Shown here piece by piece: positions 1 through 5,582 of a DNA stretch of 10,668 nt (position 1 is its first letter; each line of letters begins with the position of its first letter). The notes below the pieces were generated by a model. That model did not search any database. It was not told the DNA's origin and worked only from the letters and a program-made list of their open reading frames with translations. Source of the DNA: an uncultured Christensenella sp. (GTDB taxonomy: Bacteria; Bacillota; Clostridia; Christensenellales; UBA1242); NCBI GenBank assembly GCA_905207515.1, contig CAJLLK010000029.1:1-10668 (forward strand), given 5' to 3'. A program made the translations under genes and the position numbers.

Positions 1-232
1 AAAGCTCGAAGCTAAGGGATACGTAAAACGTCGTAAAGATGATAATGATCGACGCATTATTCGTGTAGAGCTGACAGCTAAAGGTAATCGTGTTTGCAAA
101 GTACATCGAGACTTTCATGAAGAGATGGTAAGTCGTGTCTGTGAAGATAGTCATGTTCTTGATGATGAATTATTGATTAAATCATTACAGCAGCTGGTTT
201 ATTTCTTTGAAGATATCAAAGAAAAATATTAG
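1..232 (+). CDS. MarR-family transcriptional regulator, C-terminal part (truncated by window edge)
   Basis: The frame beginning at base 2 is open for 76 codons to a TAG at 230-232, with no start, so this is the 3' end of a gene lying to the left. It starts in the wing of a winged helix. The pattern KLEAKGYVKRRKDDNDRR followed by a beta strand and LTAKG is the classic MarR recognition-helix/wing signature (D-x-x-D-R-R, then LTxKG). The remainder (FHEEM, then a leucine-rich helix ending FFEDIKEKY) fits the C-terminal dimerisation helix of the family. MarR proteins are cytoplasmic dimers that bind palindromic operators, usually as ligand-responsive repressors. The downstream gene starts 8 nt after the stop and its ribosome-binding site overlaps the stop, so the two are probably co-transcribed. 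The target cannot be told from this fragment; a FabT-like fatty-acid regulator is one possibility, not supported beyond general resemblance. Confidence 0.85.
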   Translation, partial: KLEAKGYVKRRKDDNDRRIIRVELTAKGNRVCKVHRDFHEEMVSRVCEDSHVLDDELLIKSLQQLVYFFEDIKEKY

Positions 233-240
233 GAGATTAT

Positions 241-447
241 ATGAGTAAATTTGCTGAAAGATTAAAAGAATTAAGACAAGAAAAAGGATTAACGCAAACA
301 CAACTTGCACAAGCAACCCATATGGGACAAACCACAATCTCAGCATATGAAGCAAAACGAAATCATCCATCAGATGATGTTATAATTGTTTTTTGCAAGT
401 TTTTTGATGTTTCTTCTGACTATATTTTAGGACTTAAAGACGAATAA
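241..447 (+). CDS. Small XRE-family helix-turn-helix protein
   Basis: The 68-residue product is almost entirely one HTH_3 (Cro/C1/XRE) domain. It begins FAERLKELRQEKGLTQTQLA (helices 1 and 2). A recognition helix with GQTTISAYEAKR follows, then helices 4-5 with a typical ending, FDVSSDYILGLKDE. There is no second domain for ligand binding, oligomerisation or proteolysis, so it is a minimal DNA-binding protein. The start is ATG at 241 with AGGAG at 231-235, a 5-nt spacing; this site overlaps the TAG of the MarR gene, which indicates an operon. Such solo XRE proteins are chromosomal regulators, antitoxin-like proteins or phage relics. No toxin or phage gene is present beside it, so I make no further claim. 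Transcription probably ends at the hairpin at 468-493. Confidence 0.9.
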   Translation: MSKFAERLKELRQEKGLTQTQLAQATHMGQTTISAYEAKRNHPSDDVIIVFCKFFDVSSDYILGLKDE

Positions 448-467
448 AATTTAATGAAACTTTTTAA

Positions 468-493
468 AAAAAGACCAAAAACTCAGTCTTTTT
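468..493 (+). terminator. Intrinsic terminator of the MarR-XRE unit
   Basis: AAAAAGAC at 468-475 pairs with GTCTTTTT at 486-493 (8 bp, 10-nt loop), ending in five T residues. It lies 20 nt after the XRE stop. The stem is A/T-rich, so it is probably a modest terminator, backed up by the stronger hairpin at 502-532. Confidence 0.6.
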
Positions 494-501
494 ACAAAAA
501 C

Positions 502-532
502 AAAAAAATCTGCAAAAACTGCAGATTTTTTT
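502..532 (-). terminator. Bidirectional intrinsic terminator between tuf and the XRE gene
   Basis: A perfect 13-bp stem (502-514 with 520-532) has a 5-nt loop. It has seven A on the left arm and seven T on the right arm, so it reads as hairpin plus U-run on either strand. On the minus strand it lies 24 nt past the tuf stop and ends the str operon; on the plus strand it backs up the terminator at 468-493. The two units converge here. Confidence 0.85.
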
Positions 533-556
533 ATTCTCATTTTCAACAATTTCTCA

Positions 557-1759
557 TTATTCAATAATTTGAGAAACAACACCAGAACCAACTGTTCTGC
601 CACCTTCACGGATAGCGAAACGAAGTCCTTGTTCGATAGCGATTTCTTTGTTAAGAGTGATTGTCATCTTAACGTTATCGCCAGGCATAACCATTTCAAC
701 GCCTGCTGGAAGTTCAATTGTTCCAGTAACGTCAGTTGTTCTGAAGTAGAATTGTGGTCTATAACCATTGAAGAATGGAGTGTGACGTCCGCCTTCTTCT
801 TTCTTCAAAACGTAAACTTCAGCTGCAAATTTTGTGTGTGGATGAATTGTTCCTGGTTTGCAAAGAACTTGACCTCTTTCGATTTCATTTCTTTGAATAC
901 CACGAAGAAGAATGCCGACATTGTATCCAGCGATACCTTCATCAACAGTTTTTCTGAACATTTCAACGCCAGTTACAACTGTTTGTTTCTTTGCGCCCAT
1001 ACCAACGATTTCAACAACATCGTTAACTCTAACTGTTCCTCTTTCAATTCTTCCAGTAGCAACAGTTCCACGACCAGTGATTGTGAAAACGTCTTCAACA
1101 GGCATAAGGAAAGGTTTGTCTGTGTCTCTTTGAGGTTCTGGAATATAAGTGTCCAAAGCATCAAGAAGTTCTTGAATGCACTTGCAAGCAGGGTCTTCAA
1201 CATTTCCAGCTTGAGCTGCTTCCAAAGCTTTCAAAGCAGAACCTTTGATGATAGGGGTTTTGTCTCCTGGGAAACCATATTCTGTCAAGAGTTCTCTGAT
1301 TTCCATTTCAACAAGGTCCAAAAGTTCTGGATCGTCAACTTGATCAGTTTTGTTCATGAAAACAACGATATAAGGAACGCCAACCTGTCTTGCAAGCAAG
1401 ATGTGTTCTCTTGTTTGTGGCATTGGGCCATCTGTTGCAGCAACAACAAGGATAGCTCCGTCCATTTGAGCGGCACCTGTGATCATGTTTTTAACGTAGT
1501 CTGCGTGCCCCGGGCAGTCAACGTGTGCATAGTGACGTTTGTCTGTTTGATATTCAACGTGTGCAGTGTTGATCGTGATGCCTCTAGCCTTTTCTTCTGG
1601 GGCTTTATCGATTTCGTCATATCTCATTTTTTGAGCGTAACCCTTTGCAGCGCTATACATTGTGATAGCAGCAGTAAGAGTTGTTTTACCGTGGTCAACG
1701 TGACCAATTGTTCCAACGTTAACGTGTGGTTTGGTAACATCATATTTTCCTGTAGCCAT
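557..1759 (-). CDS. tuf: Elongation factor Tu
   Basis: The product is a 400-residue GTPase, the normal EF-Tu length, that carries aminoacyl-tRNA to the ribosomal A site in the cytoplasm. The G1 loop is GHVDHGKT (19-26), G2 is RGITI (59-63), G3 is DCPGH (81-85) and G4 is NKTD (136-139). Domains II and III follow, with GRGTVATGRIERG and the closing FAIREGGRTVGSGVV. The start is ATG at 1759 with AAGGAG at 1770-1775 (10-nt spacing). It is the last gene of rpsL-rpsG-fusA-tuf, separated from fusA by 91 nt. That gap contains a candidate internal promoter (1794-1821), so tuf may be made both from the operon and alone, as is common for this abundant protein. G4 reads NKTDQVDD where many bacteria have NKCDMVDD; the invariant N, K and D are kept. 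No truncation or frameshift is seen. Confidence 0.99.
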   Translation of the reverse strand: MATGKYDVTKPHVNVGTIGHVDHGKTTLTAAITMYSAAKGYAQKMRYDEIDKAPEEKARGITINTAHVEYQTDKRHYAHVDCPGHADYVKNMITGAAQMDGAILVVAATDGPMPQTREHILLARQVGVPYIVVFMNKTDQVDDPELLDLVEMEIRELLTEYGFPGDKTPIIKGSALKALEAAQAGNVEDPACKCIQELLDALDTYIPEPQRDTDKPFLMPVEDVFTITGRGTVATGRIERGTVRVNDVVEIVGMGAKKQTVVTGVEMFRKTVDEGIAGYNVGILLRGIQRNEIERGQVLCKPGTIHPHTKFAAEVYVLKKEEGGRHTPFFNGYRPQFYFRTTDVTGTIELPAGVEMVMPGDNVKMTITLNKEIAIEQGLRFAIREGGRTVGSGVVSQIIE

Positions 1760-1793
1760 TTTAGTTAATCTCCTTTTTATGTTTTACTGTGAT

Positions 1794-1821
1794 ATTTTAA
1801 CATATAATTTTTAAATTTCAA
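1794..1821 (-). promoter_or_regulatory. Candidate sigma-A-type promoter for tuf
   Basis: In the 91-nt fusA-tuf gap the minus strand reads TTGAAA (1816-1821), 16 nt, TAAAAT (1794-1799). The predicted start near 1787 would give a leader of about 28 nt carrying the tuf ribosome-binding site. The region is very A/T-rich, so chance matches are likely; no terminator separates fusA from tuf. Confidence 0.4.
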
Positions 1822-1850
1822 AACATTTTTAACAAATTTTTAAAAATTAT

Positions 1851-3923
1851 TTAATTTTTTTTGCGTTGACCAACAATGGTTTCTGCAATATTTCTTGGAA
1901 CTTCTGCATATTTCAAAAATTCCATTGTGAAAGTTCCACGGCCCTGTGTTTGAGAACGCAAATCTGTTGCATAACCAAACATTTCTCCAAGAGGAACTTC
2001 AGCATTGACAACTTGAACGCCTGGTCTTGTTTCATTTCCAGTCAAGATGCCACGACGAGAAGTCAAGTTGCCCATAACTGTTCCAAGATAGTCGTCAGGA
2101 ACTTCAACTTGAACTTTCATGATAGGTTCAAGAAGAACTGGATCAGCTTTCAAAGCACCTTCTTTAAATGCCATAGAGCCAGCAATCTTGAACGCCATTT
2201 CAGAAGAGTCGACTTCATGATAAGAACCATCAATAACAGTCGCCTTGAAGTCAACAGTTTCATATCCGGCAATAACACCATTTTTGCTGGCTTCTTGAAT
2301 TCCGTTGTTGACAGGTTGGATATATTCTTTTGGAATAGACCCGCCGACAGTCTTATCTTCAAATTGATAGCCTGTTCCTGCAGGAAGTGGTTCGAGGTCA
2401 ATGATACAGTGACCGTATTGACCTTTACCACCAGACTGTCTGACAAACTTTCCTTCAGCTCTGACAGCTTTTCTGATAGTTTCTTTGTAAGCAACCTGTG
2501 GTTTTCCGACGTTTGCTTCAACTTTGAATTCTCTCAAAAGTCTGTCAACAATGATTTCAAGGTGAAGTTCGCCCATTCCAGCAATGATTGTCTGACCAGT
2601 TTCTTGGTCGGTGTAAGTTTTGAAAGTTGGGTCTTCTTCAGCAAGCTTAACAAGTGCAAGCACCATCTTTTCTTGCATCAACTTAGTCTTTGGTTCAATA
2701 GCGACCTTGATAACTGGTTCTGGAAATTCCATGCTTTCCAAAACGATAGGTTTCTTTTCGTCGCAAAGAGTTTCGCCAGTGATTGTGTCTTTGAGTCCCA
2801 CAATGGCAGCGATATCTCCTGCGCCAACTTCTTTAATTTCTTCTCTTTGGTTTGCGTGCATTCTGATAAGACGACCAACTCTTTCTTTTTCGCCCTTGTT
2901 TGAGTTGTAAACATAAGAGCCAGCAGTCAATTTTCCTGAATAAACTCTGAAGAATGCCAAACGTCCAACAAATGGGTCAGTCATGATTTTGAATGCCAGC
3001 CCAGCAAATGGAGCATCTTCACTTGGAGCTCTTGTTTCAGTTTCGCCTGTTTCAGGGTTTACGCCTTCAATATGATCAATGTCGAGTGGAGATGGAAGAT
3101 ATTCCACCATTGCATCCAAAAGCATTTGAACGCCCTTGTTTTTGTATGAAGAACCACAAAGAACTGGCACAATTTCTCTTGAAATAGTGGCTTTTCTGAG
3201 AGCTTTTTTAAGTTCTTCAAGTGAAATTTCTTCACCTTCAAAATATTTTTCCAGCAAAGCGTCGTCAGTTTCAACAATTTTTTCAATCATTTCATCATGA
3301 AGTTGTTGAGCTTTAGCCTTATATCCTTCAGGGATTTCAACAACATCAATTTTTGTCCCAAGGTCATCTTCATAGACTTCAGCTTTCATTGTCAAAAGGT
3401 CGATAATTCCACTGAAAGTGTCAGCTTCGCCGATAGGCATTTGAATGGCAAGTGGATTTGTTTTCAATCTGTCTCTAATTGAGTCAACACAACCATAAAA
3501 GTCAGCGGCATCTCTGTCCATTTTGTTGACATAGATGATTGTAGGAACTTTATATTTGGTTGATTGACGCCAAACCGTTTCAGTTTGTGGTTGAACTCTG
3601 TCACGAGCAGAAAGAACAAGCACAGCTCCATCCAAAACTTTCAAAGAACGCTCAACTTCAACAGTGAAGTCAACGTGCCCTGGAGTGTCAATAATGTTGA
3701 TTTTGTGACCTTTCCAAAAACAAGTTGTGCAGGCTGAAGTGATGGTAATTCCCCTTTCTTGTTCCTGAGCCATCCAGTCCATTGTGGCAGCGCCGTCATG
3801 AACTTCACCTATTTTATGGTTTTTGCCGGTGTAAAACAAAATTCTTTCAGTTGTTGTTGTTTTTCCAGCGTCGATGTGAGCCATAATACCAACATTTCTG
3901 GTCATTTCTAGGTTTGTAGCCAT
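1851..3923 (-). CDS. fusA: Elongation factor G
   Basis: This 690-residue translational GTPase drives tRNA-mRNA translocation and, with ribosome recycling factor, subunit splitting; the usual length is about 690-700. The G1 loop AHIDAGKT is at 15-22, G2 RGITIT at 57-62, G3 DTPGH at 79-83 and G4 NKMD at 133-136. Domain II follows, then domain III (GMGELHLEIIVDRL), domain IV and domain V (EVPLGEMFGYATDLRS), ending in a basic tail. The start is ATG at 3923 with AAGGAG at 3931-3936. It is the third str-operon gene; upstream lies a short candidate gene (3938-4087) instead of a bare spacer. One oddity is that the stretch after G3 reads SARDRVQPQTETVWRQ, with Arg109 where the family nearly always has Gly. 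It is otherwise a canonical housekeeping EF-G, not a TetM-type ribosomal-protection protein, because the PQTETVWRQ and domain IV context are EF-G-like. Confidence 0.99.
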   Translation of the reverse strand: MATNLEMTRNVGIMAHIDAGKTTTTERILFYTGKNHKIGEVHDGAATMDWMAQEQERGITITSACTTCFWKGHKINIIDTPGHVDFTVEVERSLKVLDGAVLVLSARDRVQPQTETVWRQSTKYKVPTIIYVNKMDRDAADFYGCVDSIRDRLKTNPLAIQMPIGEADTFSGIIDLLTMKAEVYEDDLGTKIDVVEIPEGYKAKAQQLHDEMIEKIVETDDALLEKYFEGEEISLEELKKALRKATISREIVPVLCGSSYKNKGVQMLLDAMVEYLPSPLDIDHIEGVNPETGETETRAPSEDAPFAGLAFKIMTDPFVGRLAFFRVYSGKLTAGSYVYNSNKGEKERVGRLIRMHANQREEIKEVGAGDIAAIVGLKDTITGETLCDEKKPIVLESMEFPEPVIKVAIEPKTKLMQEKMVLALVKLAEEDPTFKTYTDQETGQTIIAGMGELHLEIIVDRLLREFKVEANVGKPQVAYKETIRKAVRAEGKFVRQSGGKGQYGHCIIDLEPLPAGTGYQFEDKTVGGSIPKEYIQPVNNGIQEASKNGVIAGYETVDFKATVIDGSYHEVDSSEMAFKIAGSMAFKEGALKADPVLLEPIMKVQVEVPDDYLGTVMGNLTSRRGILTGNETRPGVQVVNAEVPLGEMFGYATDLRSQTQGRGTFTMEFLKYAEVPRNIAETIVGQRKKN

Positions 3924-3937
3924 AATTTTTCTCCTTC

Positions 3938-4087
3938 TTATTTTTCTCGAACGTCAAAACGTTCTGCCTTATGCTTGTTTGCATAAAGCTTTTTCAATTT
4001 TTCTTGATTTTTCTCGTCAGATTTTTGTTTTTCGCATTTTTTTAAGGATTGACGATATCCTTCAAATTTATTCTTGCTGTAGAACAT
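3938..4087 (-). CDS. Candidate small basic protein between rpsG and fusA (49 aa)
   Basis: An ATG at 4087 opens a 49-codon frame ending in TAA at 3938-3940. It starts 5 nt after the rpsG stop and ends 14 nt before the fusA ATG, just before the fusA ribosome-binding site, so it fills the intercistronic space like a proper operon gene. The product begins MFYSKNKFEGYRQSLKKCEK, is Lys/Glu-rich throughout and would be mostly helical, with no membrane segment and a single Cys. I do not recognise a family. The ribosome-binding site is weak (AAGTGG about 8 nt upstream), so translation would depend on coupling to rpsG termination. A frame of 50 codons without a stop in A/T-rich DNA is unlikely but possible by chance. 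Two hairpins (3949-3989) lie inside it, so the alternative is an untranslated structured fusA leader. Confidence 0.5.
   Translation of the reverse strand: MFYSKNKFEGYRQSLKKCEKQKSDEKNQEKLKKLYANKHKAERFDVREK
3949..3989 (-). promoter_or_regulatory. Tandem hairpins just upstream of fusA
   Basis: In the minus-strand transcript, 3966-3989 can form a 9-bp stem (GCTTTATGC with GCATAAGGC, one G-U pair, 6-nt loop), followed at 3949-3964 by a perfect 6-bp stem (GAACGT / ACGTTC, TTTG loop). No U-run follows, so they are not terminators. They lie 26-66 nt before the fusA start and could influence its translation or mark an RNA-processing site. They also fall within the candidate 49-codon gene. Confidence 0.4.
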
Positions 4088-4092
4088 GATTT

Positions 4093-4566
4093 TTACCACT
4101 TATAATGTGCAAAAGCCTTGTTAGCTTCAGCCATTCTGTGCATTTCGTCACGTTTTTTGATTGATGCACCAGTGTTGTTATATGCATCAACAAGTTCGCC
4201 TGCAAGTTTTTCATCCATATTTCTTTCGCCTGTTCTCTTTCTTGCGTTGTTTACAATCCAACGAATTGCAAGAGTTTGTCTTCTTTCAGGACGAATTTCC
4301 ATAGGAACTTGATATGTTGCACCACCAACTCTACGCCCTTTTGTTTCAAGCATAGGTTTAACATTTTCAATGGCAGTAAGGCAAACATCCAAAGGTTCCA
4401 AACTTGTTTTTTCTTTAACTATGTCAAAAGCACCATAGACAATTCTTTGAGCAAGGCCTTTTTTGCCGCTCATCATAACTTGGTTGATAAGTTTTGTGAC
4501 AACCTTGTTGTTGTAAATTGGGTCTGGTAAAACATCTTTTTTGACAGCACAATTTCTTCTTGGCAT
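4093..4566 (-). CDS. rpsG: Small-subunit ribosomal protein uS7
   Basis: The product has 157 residues (the family has about 156) and nucleates assembly of the 30S head by binding the 3' major domain of 16S rRNA, next to the tRNA exit region. Family signatures run the whole length: MPRRNCAVKKDVLPDPIYNN at the start, GRRVGGATYQVP and RPERRQTLAIRWIV in the middle, and KRDEMHRMAEANKAFAHYKW at the end. I chose the ATG at 4566, not an earlier in-frame start 60 nt upstream, because it gives the family N-terminus and has AAGGAG at 4575-4580 with 8-nt spacing. In E. coli S7 represses its own operon by binding the rpsL-rpsG intercistronic RNA. Here that gap is unusually long and structured (4567-4897), so similar autoregulation is a reasonable hypothesis but is not shown. 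Confidence 0.99.
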   Translation of the reverse strand: MPRRNCAVKKDVLPDPIYNNKVVTKLINQVMMSGKKGLAQRIVYGAFDIVKEKTSLEPLDVCLTAIENVKPMLETKGRRVGGATYQVPMEIRPERRQTLAIRWIVNNARKRTGERNMDEKLAGELVDAYNNTGASIKKRDEMHRMAEANKAFAHYKW

Positions 4567-4897
4567 TGGTTTTACTCCTTTTAATAATTTTTGTTTAAAA
4601 ATTTGCAATTTCGCTTGACAGCCCAATTTTCATCTCCACAAACAAAACCTTAGAATCTCTTGCTTAGCAATAGAGTCGCCGCAAATCGCCAACGGAGTGC
4701 GATTTCGTTTGGCGCGATTTCTATCAACTCGCCCCGCGAGTTCCTTAAGTGGAGATAGATTGGGACGAAGAACCGAGAATTTAGGCATCATGAGAACCTT
4801 TTCTCCGTGTGCCGTCAAAATTCTTGGTGCTTCCCCAGCTCTCAAGCGTCAAAGCGATGCTTTTTGAGCTCGCTCAAAAACGAGCAAAAAGCGCAGT
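4567..4897 (-). other. Long, GC-rich, hairpin-dense rpsL-rpsG intercistronic element
   Basis: This 331-nt gap separates two genes that in most bacteria lie much closer. A hand count gives about 48% GC over 4621-4897, against 32-40% in sampled neighbouring genes. In the minus-strand RNA I can draw five hairpins. At 4859-4892 there is a 7+5-bp stem with a 2-nt bulge, which competes with a 9-bp stem at 4861-4880. At 4792-4805 the pair is GAGAA/TTCTC. At 4721-4758 a perfect 7-bp stem with a 3-nt loop sits inside a further CTATC/GATAG pair. At 4683-4720 there are two 5-bp helices around a bulge. At 4656-4674 the core is TTGC/GCAA. The last 60 nt before rpsG return to A/T-rich sequence with the ribosome-binding site. 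No U-run follows any hairpin, so it is not a terminator array. It could be an autoregulatory RNA, an RNA-processing region or an inserted palindromic repeat. It also holds a 53-codon frame (4630-4791). Confidence 0.65.
4630..4791 (-). CDS. Doubtful small basic ORF within the rpsL-rpsG element (53 aa)
   Basis: Two consecutive ATGs (4791 and 4788) open a frame of 53 codons ending in TGA at 4630-4632. The product, starting MMPKFSVLRPNLSPLKELAG and ending EILRFCLWR, is Arg/Lys-rich with two Cys and matches no family I know. GGAG and AAGG lie upstream of the ATG, but the AAGG falls in the loop of the hairpin at 4792-4805. In-frame extension to a TTG at 4845 is also possible. The frame runs straight through several strong hairpins and across the GC-rich element, which is what a chance frame in a structured repeat would look like. 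I list it because it cannot be excluded and because a small basic peptide inside a ribosomal operon would be notable. Confidence 0.2.
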   Translation of the reverse strand: MMPKFSVLRPNLSPLKELAGRVDRNRAKRNRTPLAICGDSIAKQEILRFCLWR

Positions 4898-5278
4898 TTA
4901 TTTCCCGGCTTTTGGCCTCTTTGCGCCATATTTAGAACGGCCTTGTTTTCTGTTTGCCACGCCAGCGGTGTCAAGAGTTCCGCGAATGATGTGATAACGC
5001 ACACCTGGAAGGTCTTTCACACGCCCGCCACGAACAAGCACAACGCTGTGTTCTTGCAAGTTGTGGCCGATTCCTGGAATGTAGCAAGTTCCTTCTTGAC
5101 CATTTGAAAGTTTAACTCTGGCAATTTTTCTAAGAGCGGAGTTAGGCTTTTTTGGTGTTGCTGTTCTGACAGACAAGCAAACGCCACGTTTTTGTGGGCA
5201 TTCTTCAAGAAGTGGAGCCTTTTTCTTTTTTTCAAAAGTTTTTCTTCCTTTTCTTACAAGTTGGTTAAATGTAGGCAT
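4898..5278 (-). CDS. rpsL: Small-subunit ribosomal protein uS12
   Basis: The product has 126 residues, in the short (E. coli-like, about 124) size class, not the 137-140 typical of Bacillus. It sits at the decoding centre and interface of the 30S subunit and controls tRNA selection accuracy. Signatures are MPTFNQLVRKGRKTF, CPQKRGVC, TPKKPNSALRK, GHNLQEHSVVLVRGGRVKDLPGVRYH and the C-terminal SKYGAKRPK. Lys43 and the Lys in GGRVKDLP, the usual streptomycin-resistance positions, are wild type, so streptomycin resistance through this protein is not expected. I chose the ATG at 5278, not an in-frame extension 117 nt upstream, because it gives the family N-terminus and has AAGGAG at 5285-5290. It is the first gene of the str operon, behind a long structured leader with its own terminator. 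Confidence 0.99.
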   Translation of the reverse strand: MPTFNQLVRKGRKTFEKKKKAPLLEECPQKRGVCLSVRTATPKKPNSALRKIARVKLSNGQEGTCYIPGIGHNLQEHSVVLVRGGRVKDLPGVRYHIIRGTLDTAGVANRKQGRSKYGAKRPKAGK

Positions 5279-5331
5279 TTTTCTCTCCTTTTTATAGATT
5301 TTCAGTTTTAAATCTTGAATGGATTTGTCAT

Positions 5332-5357
5332 AAAAAATGACGCGAGTTTTCGCGTCA
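5332..5357 (-). terminator. Intrinsic terminator inside the rpsL leader
   Basis: In the minus-strand RNA TGACGCG (5351-5357) pairs with CGCGTCA (5338-5344) across a 6-nt AAAACT loop, followed at once by six U (5332-5337). The GC-rich 7-bp stem plus uninterrupted U-run meets the normal criteria for Rho-independent termination. I see no further promoter between it and rpsL, so it must be conditional or leaky. The 3' arm can instead pair with ATGAC just beyond (5-bp stem, 5327-5341), a weak alternative fold. Confidence 0.8.
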
Positions 5358-5384
5358 CATGAAAAATGCTTTTGAATCAAACAT
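5355..5384 (-). CDS. Possible 9-codon leader peptide ending in the terminator arm
   Basis: ATG at 5384 begins 9 codons, MFDSKAFFM, ending in TGA at 5355-5357. Its ATG overlaps the end of the 44-codon frame by 8 nt, as in coupled genes, and its TGA is the first three bases of the 5' arm of the intrinsic terminator. A ribosome finishing here would cover that arm and prevent termination. There is no independent ribosome-binding site, so it would depend on coupling. Confidence 0.15.
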   Translation of the reverse strand: MFDSKAFFM

Positions 5385-5511
5385 GAACAACACAATTACA
5401 CTGGGACAGACACCAAAGTTTTTTAGCGCGGACACAGAAATTCTTCTCAACCGCTAAAAATTTGGATTTGCCGTCGTAACTCTGAAGATTTTCTTCAGAT
5501 CGGTGAAGCAA
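5377..5511 (-). CDS. Possible Cys-rich leader ORF upstream of rpsL (44 aa)
   Basis: A TTG at 5511 with AGGTGG at 5519-5524 (7-nt spacing) opens 44 codons ending in TGA at 5377-5379. The same AGGTGG-type site is used by ligA and, probably together with a TTG start, by rpsU. The C-terminal half has four Cys (FCVRAKKLWCLSQCNCVVHV); I know no family. The frame covers the leader hairpins at 5481-5499 and 5420-5460 and ends 20 nt before the terminator hairpin. It could be a regulatory leader peptide whose translation alters leader folding, or a chance frame. Confidence 0.25.
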   Translation of the reverse strand: MLHRSEENLQSYDGKSKFLAVEKNFCVRAKKLWCLSQCNCVVHV

Positions 5512-5582
5512 AAGTTTGCCACCTGTTGTTTGTTTATGCTTAAATGTTTAAGCACTGTTTCCGACAACGAAACACTGTGATT

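Larger units (their letters stand above)
5279..5582 (-). promoter_or_regulatory. Structured rpsL (str operon) leader with probable attenuator
   Basis: From the promoter at 5583-5611 transcription should begin near 5576, giving a leader of about 298 nt. In order along the RNA it can form: a hairpin at 5553-5577 at the extreme 5' end (TGTTTC/GAAACA extended past a G-G mismatch); GCTTAAA/TTTAAGC at 5538-5553, sharing one base with it; a perfect 8-bp stem at 5481-5499; a 9-bp stem TTTTTAGCG/CGCTAAAAA at 5420-5460 with a 23-nt apical part; and then the terminator at 5332-5357. The rpsL ribosome-binding site lies 41 nt beyond. The arrangement promoter, folded leader, terminator, ribosomal-protein gene is that of an attenuated operon, with a protein ligand or leader translation as candidate signals. 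I do not recognise a known Rfam ribosomal leader in it. Together with 5583-5625 this accounts for the 347 bases between genes. Confidence 0.6.

Noticed and set aside
569..1768. A 399-codon open frame on the plus strand antisense to tuf
   Set aside because: It mirrors tuf codon bias: Ser/Cys/Asn-rich, no family match and no ribosome-binding site. The EF-Tu frame is certain.
1760..1850. A terminator between fusA and tuf
   Set aside because: The gap is A/T-rich with runs of T, but no GC-containing stem precedes any of them.
4567..4620. A promoter for rpsG (TTGCAA, 16 nt, TATTAA) in the A/T-rich end of the gap
   Set aside because: The matches are poor, and the region would be expected to contain such sequences by chance; rpsG is well served by the operon promoter.
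4567..4626. An N-terminal extension of uS7 by 20 residues
   Set aside because: The extension has no family counterpart, and the AAGGAG at 4575-4580 lies inside it, pointing to the ATG at 4566.
5279..5395. An N-terminal extension of uS12 by 39 residues
   Set aside because: It would read through the terminator hairpin and the AAGGAG site. The family N-terminus begins at 5278.
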